Below, piece by piece: positions 27,799 to 36,656 of a DNA stretch of 50,830 nt. Location of the stretch: NCBI GenBank assembly GCA_945862495.1, contig CAMAYM010000004.1, positions 1-50,830 on the forward strand, written 5' to 3'. Position 1 is the first letter of the stretch; every line of letters begins with the position of its first letter. Origin of the DNA: Bordetella parapertussis (GTDB taxonomy: Bacteria > Pseudomonadota > Gammaproteobacteria > Burkholderiales > Burkholderiaceae_B). The notes beneath the pieces are model-generated. The model was not told the origin of the DNA, ran no database searches, and saw nothing but the letters and a program-made list of their open reading frames with translations. Both the position numbers and the translations under genes were made by a program.

Positions 27799-28545
27799 AT
27801 GGCGCCCCAGAGTAACCAGCTCCAAGAAGCCCGACTCTGGGCACATCTCGAACGCGTGTCGCATGCGTGGCAGCCATGTCTGACGTCCTTGTCTGTCAGT
27901 GCAGCACTTGAGCGTCTCTCAACCATGCTGCAGACCCGACTCGCACAAGGCGCAACCATCTATCCCGCACGCCCTTTTCGTGCGCTCGATACGCTGCAAC
28001 CGAACGCCGTCAAGGTCGTGATCCTGGGTCAAGACCCTTATCACGGTCCTGGACAAGCTCAGGGACTCGCCTTTTCTGTCCCAGATGGATTTAAACGTCC
28101 ACCTAGCTTGCGTAATATTTTGCAAGAGATTGAGCGCGAATACCCAACTGATCACGCCGAACTTGTGTTGGCGTCTAACCTCCTTAAAAACGATTTGTCC
28201 CCTTGGACACAACAAGGGGTACTTCTACTCAATACCTGCCTGACCGTCGAGGATGGACAGCCCGCCTCGCACGCGCGGGCAGGCTGGGAAACCGTGACGG
28301 ATGCGCTCATCTCTGAAGTCGCCTGCGACACCTCACCTAAAGTGTTCATGCTCTGGGGGGCACATGCCCAAGCCAAACGCGCGCTAATCGCGGGACAGGG
28401 CGACCATCTGATTTTGATGGCCAATCACCCCTCGCCGCTCTCAGCCCGCAGACCCCCGACACCGTTTGTGGGTTGCGATCATTTCCGCTTGGCAAATGAT
28501 TGGCTGGCGCAACACAATCTCCAAGTAATTGACTGGAAAGCATAA
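27799..28545 (+). CDS. ung: Uracil-DNA glycosylase (family 1)
   Basis: The 248-residue repair enzyme excises uracil from DNA. The water-activating loop is GQDPYHGPGQAQGLAFSV with catalytic Asp79. The mid motif is LLNTCLTVEDG, and the minor-groove leucine loop is NHPSPLSARR with the catalytic His. ATG 27799 is preferred over an upstream TTG at 27775, though neither has a good Shine-Dalgarno. It begins 30 bases after trpC and may be read from the trp transcript. Confidence 0.94.
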   Translation: MAPQSNQLQEARLWAHLERVSHAWQPCLTSLSVSAALERLSTMLQTRLAQGATIYPARPFRALDTLQPNAVKVVILGQDPYHGPGQAQGLAFSVPDGFKRPPSLRNILQEIEREYPTDHAELVLASNLLKNDLSPWTQQGVLLLNTCLTVEDGQPASHARAGWETVTDALISEVACDTSPKVFMLWGAHAQAKRALIAGQGDHLILMANHPSPLSARRPPTPFVGCDHFRLANDWLAQHNLQVIDWKA

Positions 28546-28908
28546 TTTTTTATTCAAAGGGTATACCCGAATCAAAAAATAGGTTAGTATTCGGACTCTG
28601 TACAAAAAGTGCATTTGTATAAATTACCGCTGGTTTTGTGGTTTTAACCGTACCCTTGGTATAACGTACCGCTGCACAAGAAAGTGCATAAGTCTGAAAA
28701 TAGGCAAACAACCTAGATTTCGGCTTCACATCATCGATTCCTGACCTCCTTTCCTTTCGTGGGCAGCTAGTGTGATCCAGATAGATGGATCTACAGCCCA
28801 GACGTTCGGTTGATTCGGTCGGCACGATGCTCGATTCAACCGACTACCGCCGGTCTACCAATTCTCCGGGCTGCGTCATATGGCCACTATCTGGCCAAAA
28901 GGAAAGTC
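28546..28908 (+). promoter_or_regulatory. Long structured leader region of rhlE
   Basis: This 363-base stretch has no credible gene. It contains a perfect palindrome GGGTATACCC (28559-28568) and an inverted repeat CCGAAT/ATTCGG (28567-28572 with 28589-28594). A longer hairpin pairs TCGGTTGA (28806-28813) with TCAACCGA (28836-28843), extended inward by about four pairs. A TGGCCA-CTATC-TGGCCA hairpin (28881-28897) lies right before the GGAAAG ribosome site. Long 5' leaders are common on RNA-helicase genes subject to cold or feedback control. Regulation here is inferred from structure only. Confidence 0.45.
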
Positions 28909-30675
28909 ATGTCCTTCGATTCGTTGGGGCTCGTCCCCGCTTTGTTGTCTTCCATTGAACGTACCGGCTTCACCACGCCGACACCCGTCCAGATGTCTGC
29001 GATTCCTGCAGCCTTGGCCGGTGCCGATTTGATGGTGTCCGCACAAACAGGCAGCGGCAAGACCGCAGCCTTTATGCTTCCCGCACTGAACAAAATCGCT
29101 CACAAGCCTTCCAACAAAGGCCGTGGCGTCCAAGTGCTGGTGCTCACTCCCACACGCGAACTCGCCATGCAGGTCAGCGAAGCCACCGAAATGTACGGTA
29201 GCAACCTGGATGATCTGCGTGTTGCGACCGTTGTCGGCGGCATGCCTTACGGCGCCCAGCTCAAAGCACTCTCACGTCGCGTTGACGTGCTGGTGGCCAC
29301 ACCCGGTCGTCTCTTAGACCACCTCCAAGCACGTCGTGTCGACTTGTCGACCGTGCACACGTTGGTGCTCGACGAAGCTGACCGTATGCTCGACATGGGT
29401 TTCATCGACGACATCAACACCATCGTTGACCGTTGCCCCGAGTCACGCCAGACTTTGCTGTTCTCAGCAACGCTGGATGGCACGGTTGCCAAGCTCGCCG
29501 CACGCATGATGCGCGATCCACAGCGTATCGAAATGACCTCACAGTCAGATCGTCACGCCAACATCACACAAACGCTGCTGTATGCAGATGACGCCGGCCA
29601 CAAACTGCGCCTGCTTGACCATCTGTTGCGCGACGTGTCGATGGACCAAGCCATTATCTTCACCGCCACCAAGCGCGGCGCAGATGATTTGGCCGAACAC
29701 CTCGCCGACAGCGGTTTTTCAGCAATGGCCTTGCATGGCGACATGAACCAACGCCAGCGTTCACGTACCTTGTCCGAAGTTCAGGACGGTCGTGTCCGTG
29801 TCTTGGTCGCCACCGACGTTGCCGCACGCGGCATTGACGTCCAGGCGATCAGCCACGCCATCAACTATGACTTGCCCATGCAGCCCGAAGACTACGTACA
29901 CCGTATCGGTCGTACAGGTCGTGCCGGTCGCGATGGCGCAGCCTTTACCCTGGCTGTCCACAGCGAGCGTCATAAAGTGCGCCGCATCGAGCATTTCATT
30001 GGCAACACCATTCCTCCTGGCGTGATCGCCGGTCTTGAGCCACAGCGCACACCGAGCGCACGCCCCGAAGGTGCGTCACGCGGTGCGGGCGGTAAAAAGC
30101 CAAACCGTTGGAGCAATGACCGTAGCGGCGACCGTTTCGGTAGCAGCAACGACCGTTACTCTGCTGGTCGCGGCGAGTCGCGTTCATTTGCGCCTCGTGG
30201 CGATGCACCAAGTGGCGCGCCACGCGGTGACAGACCCTATGCAGACCGCGGTGAAAAATCTTTTGCACCCCGTGGTGACAAGCCCGCCTACGCACCACGT
30301 GGCGACAAGCCCTTTGGTGACCGTGAGCGCTCGTTTGCTCCACGTGGTGACAAGCCTGCTTATGCCCCACGCGGTGATCGTTCCGATCGTCCTCAAGCTG
30401 CTCGCAGCGACAATCCTTTCGCCAGCACACGTGGCGAGGGTCGTCCTTTTGAGCATCGCAGCGATCGCGCACCTTCAGACCGTCCTGCTTATGCTGGCAA
30501 GCCTGCAGCGCGCCCCGGTCGTGAGTTCGCACCTCGCGCAGCCGCACCTGGCGGCAAGACTTTCGCCCCACGCGGTGATGGTCCTGCTCGTGCAGGGGGT
30601 GCAGCACGCCCTGGCGCCCCACGCGCTGCGGCAGGTGCACGTCGTGGTTTTAACTTTGACGGTGGTCGCCGCTAA
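28909..30675 (+). CDS. rhlE: DEAD-box ATP-dependent RNA helicase RhlE
   Basis: This 588-residue helicase unwinds short RNA duplexes in ribosome assembly and RNA turnover. The Q-motif region (TPTPVQ, 23-28), AQTGSGKT (45-52), PTRELA, the DEAD box in LVLDEADRMLDMGF (about 153), FSATLDG and HRIGRTGRAGR are all present. The tail (about 385-588) is long, basic and low-complexity, with seven APRGD units, many followed by Lys-Pro or Arg, plus scattered RGG-like Arg/Gly residues; it is likely a disordered RNA-binding region. The start ATG 28909 has a strong AAAGGAAAG. An in-frame extension to 28810 is rejected. Confidence 0.93.
   Translation: MSFDSLGLVPALLSSIERTGFTTPTPVQMSAIPAALAGADLMVSAQTGSGKTAAFMLPALNKIAHKPSNKGRGVQVLVLTPTRELAMQVSEATEMYGSNLDDLRVATVVGGMPYGAQLKALSRRVDVLVATPGRLLDHLQARRVDLSTVHTLVLDEADRMLDMGFIDDINTIVDRCPESRQTLLFSATLDGTVAKLAARMMRDPQRIEMTSQSDRHANITQTLLYADDAGHKLRLLDHLLRDVSMDQAIIFTATKRGADDLAEHLADSGFSAMALHGDMNQRQRSRTLSEVQDGRVRVLVATDVAARGIDVQAISHAINYDLPMQPEDYVHRIGRTGRAGRDGAAFTLAVHSERHKVRRIEHFIGNTIPPGVIAGLEPQRTPSARPEGASRGAGGKKPNRWSNDRSGDRFGSSNDRYSAGRGESRSFAPRGDAPSGAPRGDRPYADRGEKSFAPRGDKPAYAPRGDKPFGDRERSFAPRGDKPAYAPRGDRSDRPQAARSDNPFASTRGEGRPFEHRSDRAPSDRPAYAGKPAARPGREFAPRAAAPGGKTFAPRGDGPARAGGAARPGAPRAAAGARRGFNFDGGRR
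30181..30390 (+). repeat. APRGD-coding degenerate tandem repeats in rhlE
   Basis: Within the rhlE tail the DNA encodes repeated units of the form (F/Y)APRGD-(K/R/A)P, at roughly 21-24 base and 42-48 base periods, with synonymous differences between copies. The repeats are protein-level and degenerate, so the array may vary in length between strains. Confidence 0.7.
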
Positions 30676-31879
30676 TCAAGCGATCTCGGTAAGCGCTGAC
30701 GCACTGAGTCACACTCAGCGCGTCAGCGCTTTTTTGCATCTGCAGATCCAGCAAGCAGGTGGCTGGTTGCCTTTTAGTACATGGATGCATCACGTGCTGT
30801 ACGCACCTGGGCTTGGCTATTATGCCGCCGGCAATACCAAGCTGGCCGAAGCGCCTAGCACCAGCGCAACAACACTAAGCGGTGATTTCATCACTGCCCC
30901 CCAACTCACACCGTTGTTCGGACACACACTCGCGCGACAGGTGTCGGAAATTTTGCGTCAAACCAATACCCTCGAAGTGCTTGAATTTGGCGCGGGCAGT
31001 GGCGCACTCGCCAATGACCTTCTCAGTGCCTTGCACGCAGAAGGTTTGGATGTTCGCTACAAAATTCTTGAAGTTTCCGCAGATCTCAGACAGCGGCAGC
31101 AGCAACGCCTCGCCGCCTGGGGTGATCGCATCTCTTGGCTGGAAACACTCCCGACTCACTTTGCTGGCTGTGTCGTGGGCAATGAGTTACTGGATGCCAT
31201 GCCAGTTGAGCTCTTTGCCTGGTCTGACCAAGGCGAGGTGCTGGAGCGTGGCGTGGTGTCGAGTGACTCAGGTTTCGCCTTTTTAGACAAACCCGCCTCA
31301 CCCAAGCTCGCCGACGCCGTTCGGTCGCGCATGCCTGCTCTTCCCGGTTACACCTCTGAGGTCAACTTGCAGGCCGAAGCCTGGATACGCGATCTCGGTC
31401 GCTGGCTCACGCGCGGTGCAGCGCTGCTGATTGACTACGGCTTTCCACGTCACGAGTACTACCATCCCCAGAGACAGCGCGGCACACTGATGTGCCATAT
31501 TCAACACCGTACCCACGACGATGTTTTTTTAGCGCCTGGGTTGCAGGACATTACGGCGCACGTTGATTTCACCGCGATTGCCGACGCTGCACAACAAAGC
31601 GGACTGGACGTCTTGGGCTATACCTCCCAAGCGCGTTTTTTACTCAATACCGGCCTTCCCCACCTGCTTGAGACTTACGCGCAACAACAACTCGAGCATC
31701 CGGACCCCAAAGACCGCGCCCAAACCTATGCCGCCGTGCAAAAGCTGATTTCCGAAGCGGAAATGGGCGAGCTGTTTAAAGTCATTTCTCTTGGTCGAGG
31801 CATTCAAGCGCCCCTCAGCGGTTTTAGTCAGAGCGATCGCACAGGGCAGCTAGCCGCGCAGCCCGCACCGCCTGTTTGA
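30662..31879 (+). CDS. MidA/NDUFAF7-like class I SAM-dependent methyltransferase
   Basis: The 405-residue protein has the DUF185/MidA signature: GWLPFSTWMHHVLYAPGLGYYA, GDFITAPQLTPLFG, the SAM loop EFGAGSGALANDLL, VVGNELLDAMPVELF and LIDYGFPRHEYYHP. Mitochondrial homologues methylate an Arg of a complex I subunit, and the bacterial substrate is not established. GTG 30662, overlapping the rhlE stop by 14 bases, is the only start that keeps the conserved N-terminus, because the first ATG in frame (30782) lies inside it. The 3' end overlaps cca by 56 bases. Confidence 0.87.
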   Translation: MVAANQAISVSADALSHTQRVSAFLHLQIQQAGGWLPFSTWMHHVLYAPGLGYYAAGNTKLAEAPSTSATTLSGDFITAPQLTPLFGHTLARQVSEILRQTNTLEVLEFGAGSGALANDLLSALHAEGLDVRYKILEVSADLRQRQQQRLAAWGDRISWLETLPTHFAGCVVGNELLDAMPVELFAWSDQGEVLERGVVSSDSGFAFLDKPASPKLADAVRSRMPALPGYTSEVNLQAEAWIRDLGRWLTRGAALLIDYGFPRHEYYHPQRQRGTLMCHIQHRTHDDVFLAPGLQDITAHVDFTAIADAAQQSGLDVLGYTSQARFLLNTGLPHLLETYAQQQLEHPDPKDRAQTYAAVQKLISEAEMGELFKVISLGRGIQAPLSGFSQSDRTGQLAAQPAPPV

Positions 31880-32912
31880 TTTGTGCGGGCTCTGTTGCCG
31901 TTTTAGCCGCAGCGCCTGCATCTACTGCCAAAACAGCCTGCAGCATCGTCCGCCACCACTCCGGATGATCCGCCTGAATCCGTCCTGATATTTCCAACAA
32001 CAAGTCAAAACGCTCGGGCTTCCTGAAGGCATCGCACATTTCAAACAGTGACATTGCCGCCTCTGCTGTGCACTGAGTGATGCCCGCCAACACGACCGGC
32101 AACAAACGCGCCATGTCCGCACACTCCGTCGGCACACGCAAACGCTTGGCCAACTCAGCACGCGCCTCTGTATCCAGGCAGAACAAGGCATAACGTGCCG
32201 TCAACGGCAAGTTTGCCGCAGCATCCACAAGCTGCTCCACGCGTACCGTAGGCCGCCACTCAGGCATGACTCGCGCACTTGCGCCAGACTCCACCAAAAT
32301 TGCCAACATAAGCGAAGGCTTTTCACTCATCAGCCCACGTGATAGCTCCTGCCAGACACGCTCCGGCACCAACGCATCCACCTCACCACTCGACACCATG
32401 CGCTGGCATACCGCAAGCGTTTCAGGTGCCACAGAAAAATCCGTCAACCTCGCAGCAAAACGGGCGAGACGCAAAATTCGAACGGGGTCTTCTTCGAAAG
32501 CAGGACCCACATGGCGAAACAAGCGTGACTGCAAATCTGCCAAGCCGTTCAATGGGTCGATTAACGCTCCCGTCATCGATTGTGCCATCGCATTGATCGT
32601 CAGATCACGACGCTTTAAGTCTTCTTCGAGAGAGACATCTGCACCCGTGTAAAAAGTAAAGCCCTTGTAACCCCGCCCAGACTTTCTCTCGGTACGGGCA
32701 AGCGCATATTCCTCTTTGCTTCGTGGATGCAAAAAAACCGGGAAATCGCCGCCTACGGGAATGAATCCACGCTCAACCATTTCCTCGGGTGTGGCACCGA
32801 CCACCACCCAATCACGATCGCCAGCTGGGAGACCCAGCAACGCATCGCGCACGGCTCCGCCCACGATATAGACCTGCAAACCCGTCAAGGCTGGATCCAC
32901 AGCAACTGTCAC
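31824..32912 (-). CDS. cca: CCA-adding tRNA nucleotidyltransferase
   Basis: The 362-residue enzyme adds or repairs the 3' CCA of tRNAs. The nucleotidyltransferase head has VGGAVRDALLG and GDRDWVVVGATPEEM with the two metal-binding Asp. Then come FPVFLHP, YALARTERKSGRGYKGFTF, LKRRDLTINAMA and DPVRILRLARFAARL. It is about 50 residues shorter than E. coli Cca and seems to lack the C-terminal HD phosphohydrolase domain. The GTG start overlaps the stop of the upstream transglycosylase gene (GTGA). Confidence 0.93.
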   Translation of the reverse strand: MTVAVDPALTGLQVYIVGGAVRDALLGLPAGDRDWVVVGATPEEMVERGFIPVGGDFPVFLHPRSKEEYALARTERKSGRGYKGFTFYTGADVSLEEDLKRRDLTINAMAQSMTGALIDPLNGLADLQSRLFRHVGPAFEEDPVRILRLARFAARLTDFSVAPETLAVCQRMVSSGEVDALVPERVWQELSRGLMSEKPSLMLAILVESGASARVMPEWRPTVRVEQLVDAAANLPLTARYALFCLDTEARAELAKRLRVPTECADMARLLPVVLAGITQCTAEAAMSLFEMCDAFRKPERFDLLLEISGRIQADHPEWWRTMLQAVLAVDAGAAAKTATEPAQIKQAVRAARLAALCDRSD

Positions 32913-35101
32913 GGCAATGGAGAACGGCCATACGGCCGTGGCTCAATTTGTCCCAAGCGCTGCTTAAGTGACTGAGGATTGCCAGAAAAGACTGCCGCAT
33001 AATATGTAGCGTTAGACATGACTTTTTTGACGTAATCGCGGGTTTCGTTAAACGGGATCGTTTCAGCAAAAATCGCCCCCTCTACGGGTGCATCCAGTTT
33101 TGAACGCCACAACATTGGGCGGCCAGGGCCGGCGTTATATCCCGCACTCGCCAGCACCTGAGAGCCACCCAGATCAGATTGCACCATACTCAGATAGCTT
33201 GTACCCAACTTCGTATTGGTGTCAAAGTCATTCACACTATTTGGTGTGAAATCCGTCAAACCGATTTTTTTTGCCATCCACTTTGCAGTCGCAGGCATCA
33301 GCTGCATCAAACCCGAGGCACCGACGTGGGAACGCGCATCCATAATAAACAGGGACTCTTGTCGAATCAAACCATAGACCCATGCTGGCTCCACATTGAC
33401 CTCACGCGCCTGTGCACTCACCCGCCCCTCAAAAGGCGCAACAAAGCGTTGCGTAAAATCCACCTCGTCTTTGGTGCGCCCAGACGTCACGACCACACGA
33501 TCGTAAATACTCTCACGACGCGCGAGCTCAGCAGCGGCCAACAACTGACGATCCGTCATGCCACGCAACGTAAAGTTCCATTCTGGCACCGCCTCGAGAC
33601 GCCAGCCTCTTTTAAACAAGGTGACCGCACGCTGCAAGCCGGGGTTAGCGCGGGCTTGTGCCAACTCTTTCTCCGTCACCGCCTCTGGACGCTTTGGTGC
33701 ACTAATCGTGCGTCCCAACTCCTCAGCTGCCAGCTGTCCATAAAAACTGTAATCCGCCGCAATCGATGCATAGGCTTTATCTGCCTCAGATTTTTTACCT
33801 GTTGCAGCCAGACCACGTGCCTTCCAATATACCCACGTCGGGTCACTGCGCTGCGGGTCACGCATCGTATCGATACTTTGCATCACCCATTTCCAATCGA
33901 TCTTGGCTTGACGCAGCGCTATCCTCACCCGCCAGGCTTCGTTATTATCCGATAGGCGCACTGAACCTGACTCGCGATACCACTGATAAGCACGGGGATC
34001 GAGATTCATACTCGCCACCAAAGCCATCTGCCCATATACCCATTGCGTATATTTCTTGGGCAACAGATTTTTCCATTGCTTGTTCAGCAGCGCATCTGCC
34101 CCCGTCAAATTAGTGCGTGCCAAACGCGCGAGACCGATTGCAATGATCTCATTGCGCTGCGTTGAACCTAACGCGGTTTGGGTCGCTAACCAGGCTGCTG
34201 GACCTTTTATCATCGCGTCATAGGCAGCTATTTCATTTGTATCAAACACATAGGCCGCAAAACGGCGTGCATCCGGCAACTTATTGTTTTCAATCGCTTC
34301 GTGTAAATATGGAATCAACTCAGCACTGGTCAACACTCGATCCGCGACCAGCTGGTCAAATAACTTCCAACACGCACCAAACGGGACAAAAATCTTCATC
34401 GCCTCTGCTGCCGTGGCACGCTGCCCTCCCATGTGCTTGGCTTCTAGTTGCGCGCATAAGACTTGATTGCTCGGATTGAGCACAGGTCCAAGACTTCGAA
34501 CCGTGACAAAGTCTCCGCTGCGTGCAGCCGCCAGTATCCACTCGCCTCGCAATCGATCGGCAAGATACGCATCACTATTTTTTTGAAGGAACTGCTCAAG
34601 ACTTTGTGCGACACCTGGTAATTTATAAAGGCCAAGTTGCGTGCGTAAAAACCAATACTCAGGATATGTTGCCAATACATCACCACGCGCCTGAGGTACA
34701 AAGCTCGACAATTGAGCGAACTGCTTACTGTTCACTGCCTGACGAGCCGCGGCCACTGCTTTCGCAGCAGCCGTATTGTCTGAGGTGGCGATTGTGTCTT
34801 TGGGATTCGTGCTTGGGTTGGGAGCTGAACTTGTTGCCGAACTGATGGCGCTATTCGTGGCACTACTTGTGGCTGTATTTGTGACGCTTGCACCCGTTTT
34901 AGGCGTTGCGGCAGGGGCGCCTTGAGAAGCGCTTCCTACGGGACTCATACTGCCGTCTGCCTTCAAGACAAATTGCTCTATGCCTGAAGGTTGTGTTTGC
35001 GCCACGACCGGTGAAGCGACCACTGCACCACTGCAGGCCACTGCAGCGACCAAGCTGCGGAGCTGAAAGCAAATATTCTGATACTTTACGCTTGTGTGCA
35101 T
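32909..35101 (-). CDS. Soluble lytic murein transglycosylase (Slt family)
   Basis: The 730-residue periplasmic enzyme has a signal-like N-terminus (about 1-36, ending VVAQ). A low-complexity Ser/Thr/Ala/Asn linker follows (about 70-105). A long superhelical alpha domain and a C-terminal goose-lysozyme-like SLT domain complete it, with catalytic Glu in LIRQESLF, then SGLMQLMPATAKWMA and AGYNAGPGRP. It cleaves glycan strands to 1,6-anhydromuramoyl products. It is translationally coupled to cca and divergent from the cyclo-ligase gene, with a 52-base gap. Confidence 0.92.
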   Translation of the reverse strand: MHTSVKYQNICFQLRSLVAAVACSGAVVASPVVAQTQPSGIEQFVLKADGSMSPVGSASQGAPAATPKTGASVTNTATSSATNSAISSATSSAPNPSTNPKDTIATSDNTAAAKAVAAARQAVNSKQFAQLSSFVPQARGDVLATYPEYWFLRTQLGLYKLPGVAQSLEQFLQKNSDAYLADRLRGEWILAAARSGDFVTVRSLGPVLNPSNQVLCAQLEAKHMGGQRATAAEAMKIFVPFGACWKLFDQLVADRVLTSAELIPYLHEAIENNKLPDARRFAAYVFDTNEIAAYDAMIKGPAAWLATQTALGSTQRNEIIAIGLARLARTNLTGADALLNKQWKNLLPKKYTQWVYGQMALVASMNLDPRAYQWYRESGSVRLSDNNEAWRVRIALRQAKIDWKWVMQSIDTMRDPQRSDPTWVYWKARGLAATGKKSEADKAYASIAADYSFYGQLAAEELGRTISAPKRPEAVTEKELAQARANPGLQRAVTLFKRGWRLEAVPEWNFTLRGMTDRQLLAAAELARRESIYDRVVVTSGRTKDEVDFTQRFVAPFEGRVSAQAREVNVEPAWVYGLIRQESLFIMDARSHVGASGLMQLMPATAKWMAKKIGLTDFTPNSVNDFDTNTKLGTSYLSMVQSDLGGSQVLASAGYNAGPGRPMLWRSKLDAPVEGAIFAETIPFNETRDYVKKVMSNATYYAAVFSGNPQSLKQRLGQIEPRPYGRSPLP

Positions 35102-35153
35102 ACAATGCCTTTGAACAACATTTACAACAATGAGTTAGCAACTGCTACGGTAT

Positions 35154-35774
35154 ATGTCAAAGAATAGCGCAGACCTGCTTCGTATGCGGCTTCGTAGCCT
35201 GAGAGAGGCCATTCCTGTTGCCGAACGCCAACACGGTAACGCGTTAATGTGTACCACTCTGCTGAGCTGGTTTGAGGCTCGCCGCTTGGCACGCACCCAA
35301 TTTGGACATACTGGCCCTGAAATAGTTGCTGGCTTTTGGCCACTCGATGGCGAGCCAGACTTGCGTCCCCTTTACGCAACACTACACGCAATGGGTGTCA
35401 CTGTGGTCTTACCCATCGTTGTCAAAAAGCAGGCTCCGCTTGAGTTTCACGCTTGGAAGCCAGAGGACCCTCTCGCCCGCGGTACCTTTGGAGTGCTTGA
35501 ACCCGTGCGAGGAGAGGTCTTACAACCCACCATTTTGCTCGTGCCCACGCTCGGTTTTACGAACCACGGTGCACGAATTGGCTATGGGGGGGGGTATTAC
35601 GACCGCAGCCTTGCTCATATCAACGCAACGGGCCAAGCATTTGTGACAATTGGTATTGCCTGGGACCAAGCGAAGATCGAGGAAGAGGCAGACCACCAGC
35701 CAGAGGAACACGACTATCCTCTAGACGCTATTGTGACGCCAAGCGGCTGGGTACAAGATCCACCCCCGATATAG
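35154..35774 (+). CDS. 5-formyltetrahydrofolate cyclo-ligase
   Basis: The 206-residue enzyme converts 5-formyl-THF to 5,10-methenyl-THF using ATP. The C-terminal signature RIGYGGGYYDRSLA and the preceding LLVPTLGFTNHGARIG are diagnostic, and an Arg/Lys-rich N-terminal helix is typical. It sits next to metF (convergent), another one-carbon gene, but on the opposite strand. No 6S RNA-like sequence was seen upstream, where only 52 bases separate it from the transglycosylase gene. Confidence 0.92.
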   Translation: MSKNSADLLRMRLRSLREAIPVAERQHGNALMCTTLLSWFEARRLARTQFGHTGPEIVAGFWPLDGEPDLRPLYATLHAMGVTVVLPIVVKKQAPLEFHAWKPEDPLARGTFGVLEPVRGEVLQPTILLVPTLGFTNHGARIGYGGGYYDRSLAHINATGQAFVTIGIAWDQAKIEEEADHQPEEHDYPLDAIVTPSGWVQDPPPI

Positions 35775-35810
35775 CGGTGTCAGAAAACCCTGAGTCGAAA
35801 TGCGAAGGAG

Positions 35811-36656
35811 CTAGCGAAACAGCCCACGCCAAATCGACAAGGTCGCCTCGGCATTATTGAGGGTATAAAAATGCAAGCCGGGCACGCCATTGTCCAGCAA
35901 GGTTTCGCACATACGTGTCACCACTTCAGTACCAAACGCGCGGATCGATTCTTTGTCATCACCGAGCTCAGCCAGACGCAGACGAATCCAGCGCGGCACT
36001 TCAGCACCACACATTTCTGAAAAGCGCATCAGCTGTGTGTAGTTGGTGATAGGCATGATGCCTGGCACGATCGGGATATCGATACCCTTGGCCTGGACGC
36101 GATCGACAAAATCAAAATACGCATCCGCATTAAAAAAGTATTGCGTAATCGCACTGTTTGCACCCGCACGCACTTTGCTGACAAAGTGCGTCAGGTCTTT
36201 CTCAGGCCCCAAGGCTTGGGGATGCATTTCAGGATAGGCCGCGACCTCGATGTGAAACCAATCACCCGTTTCTTGGCGGATAAATTCGACCAAGTCGCTT
36301 GCGTGATGCAGCGCGCCGGCCGCACTCGCCCCCATCCCTGAAGGCATATCGCCTCGTAAGGCCACAATCCGGCGAACACCTTCCTCGCGGTAGCGTTGCA
36401 ACAGACTCTTGAGCTCTTCGCGCGACGAACCAATACACGACAGATGGGGCGCGGCGTCGCAGCCAAGCGACCGCATCGTCCGCACGGTATCCAACGTGCC
36501 GTCTCGGGTCGAACCCCCAGCACCAAACGTCACACTGACATAGTGTGGCTCAATGACCAACATTTGCTTGGCCCCCTCAACCAGCCGCTGCTGGGCAGCA
36601 GCGTCGCGTGGCGGAAAAAACTCTAGGCTAAATGCCGGCGTAGCTTGGAAATTCAT
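35811..36656 (-). CDS. metF: 5,10-methylenetetrahydrofolate reductase
   Basis: The 281-residue FAD enzyme reduces methylene-THF to methyl-THF for methionine synthesis. Motifs are FSLEFFPPRD with catalytic Glu12, VSVTFGAGGSTRDGT, IVALRGDMPSG, NSAITQYFFNADAYFDFVDR and PGIMPITNYTQL, with the C-terminal LHFYTLNNAEAT. Its start overlaps the stop of the holin-like gene (ATGA). With ahcY further upstream it forms a methyl-cycle operon. Confidence 0.95.
   Translation of the reverse strand: MNFQATPAFSLEFFPPRDAAAQQRLVEGAKQMLVIEPHYVSVTFGAGGSTRDGTLDTVRTMRSLGCDAAPHLSCIGSSREELKSLLQRYREEGVRRIVALRGDMPSGMGASAAGALHHASDLVEFIRQETGDWFHIEVAAYPEMHPQALGPEKDLTHFVSKVRAGANSAITQYFFNADAYFDFVDRVQAKGIDIPIVPGIMPITNYTQLMRFSEMCGAEVPRWIRLRLAELGDDKESIRAFGTEVVTRMCETLLDNGVPGLHFYTLNNAEATLSIWRGLFR

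Noticed and set aside
28550..28825. 91-codon minus-strand open frame in the rhlE leader
   Set aside because: It has no family resemblance and no ribosome site, and it covers the hairpin-rich leader; an unusual small gene cannot be fully excluded.
30181..30390. Repeat array as a possible CRISPR
   Set aside because: The repeats are degenerate, lie in frame inside rhlE and have no unique spacers of constant length.
30035..30661. In-frame upstream extension of the MidA-like methyltransferase over the rhlE tail, giving a 614-residue protein
   Set aside because: The extra part is a frame-shifted reading of the repetitive rhlE tail (Val/Ala/His/Thr-rich, no family match). GTG 30662 keeps the whole conserved domain.
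33179..33955. 258-codon open frame on the plus strand
   Set aside because: It is antisense to the well-supported transglycosylase gene, has biased composition (His, Arg, Thr) and no recognisable domain.
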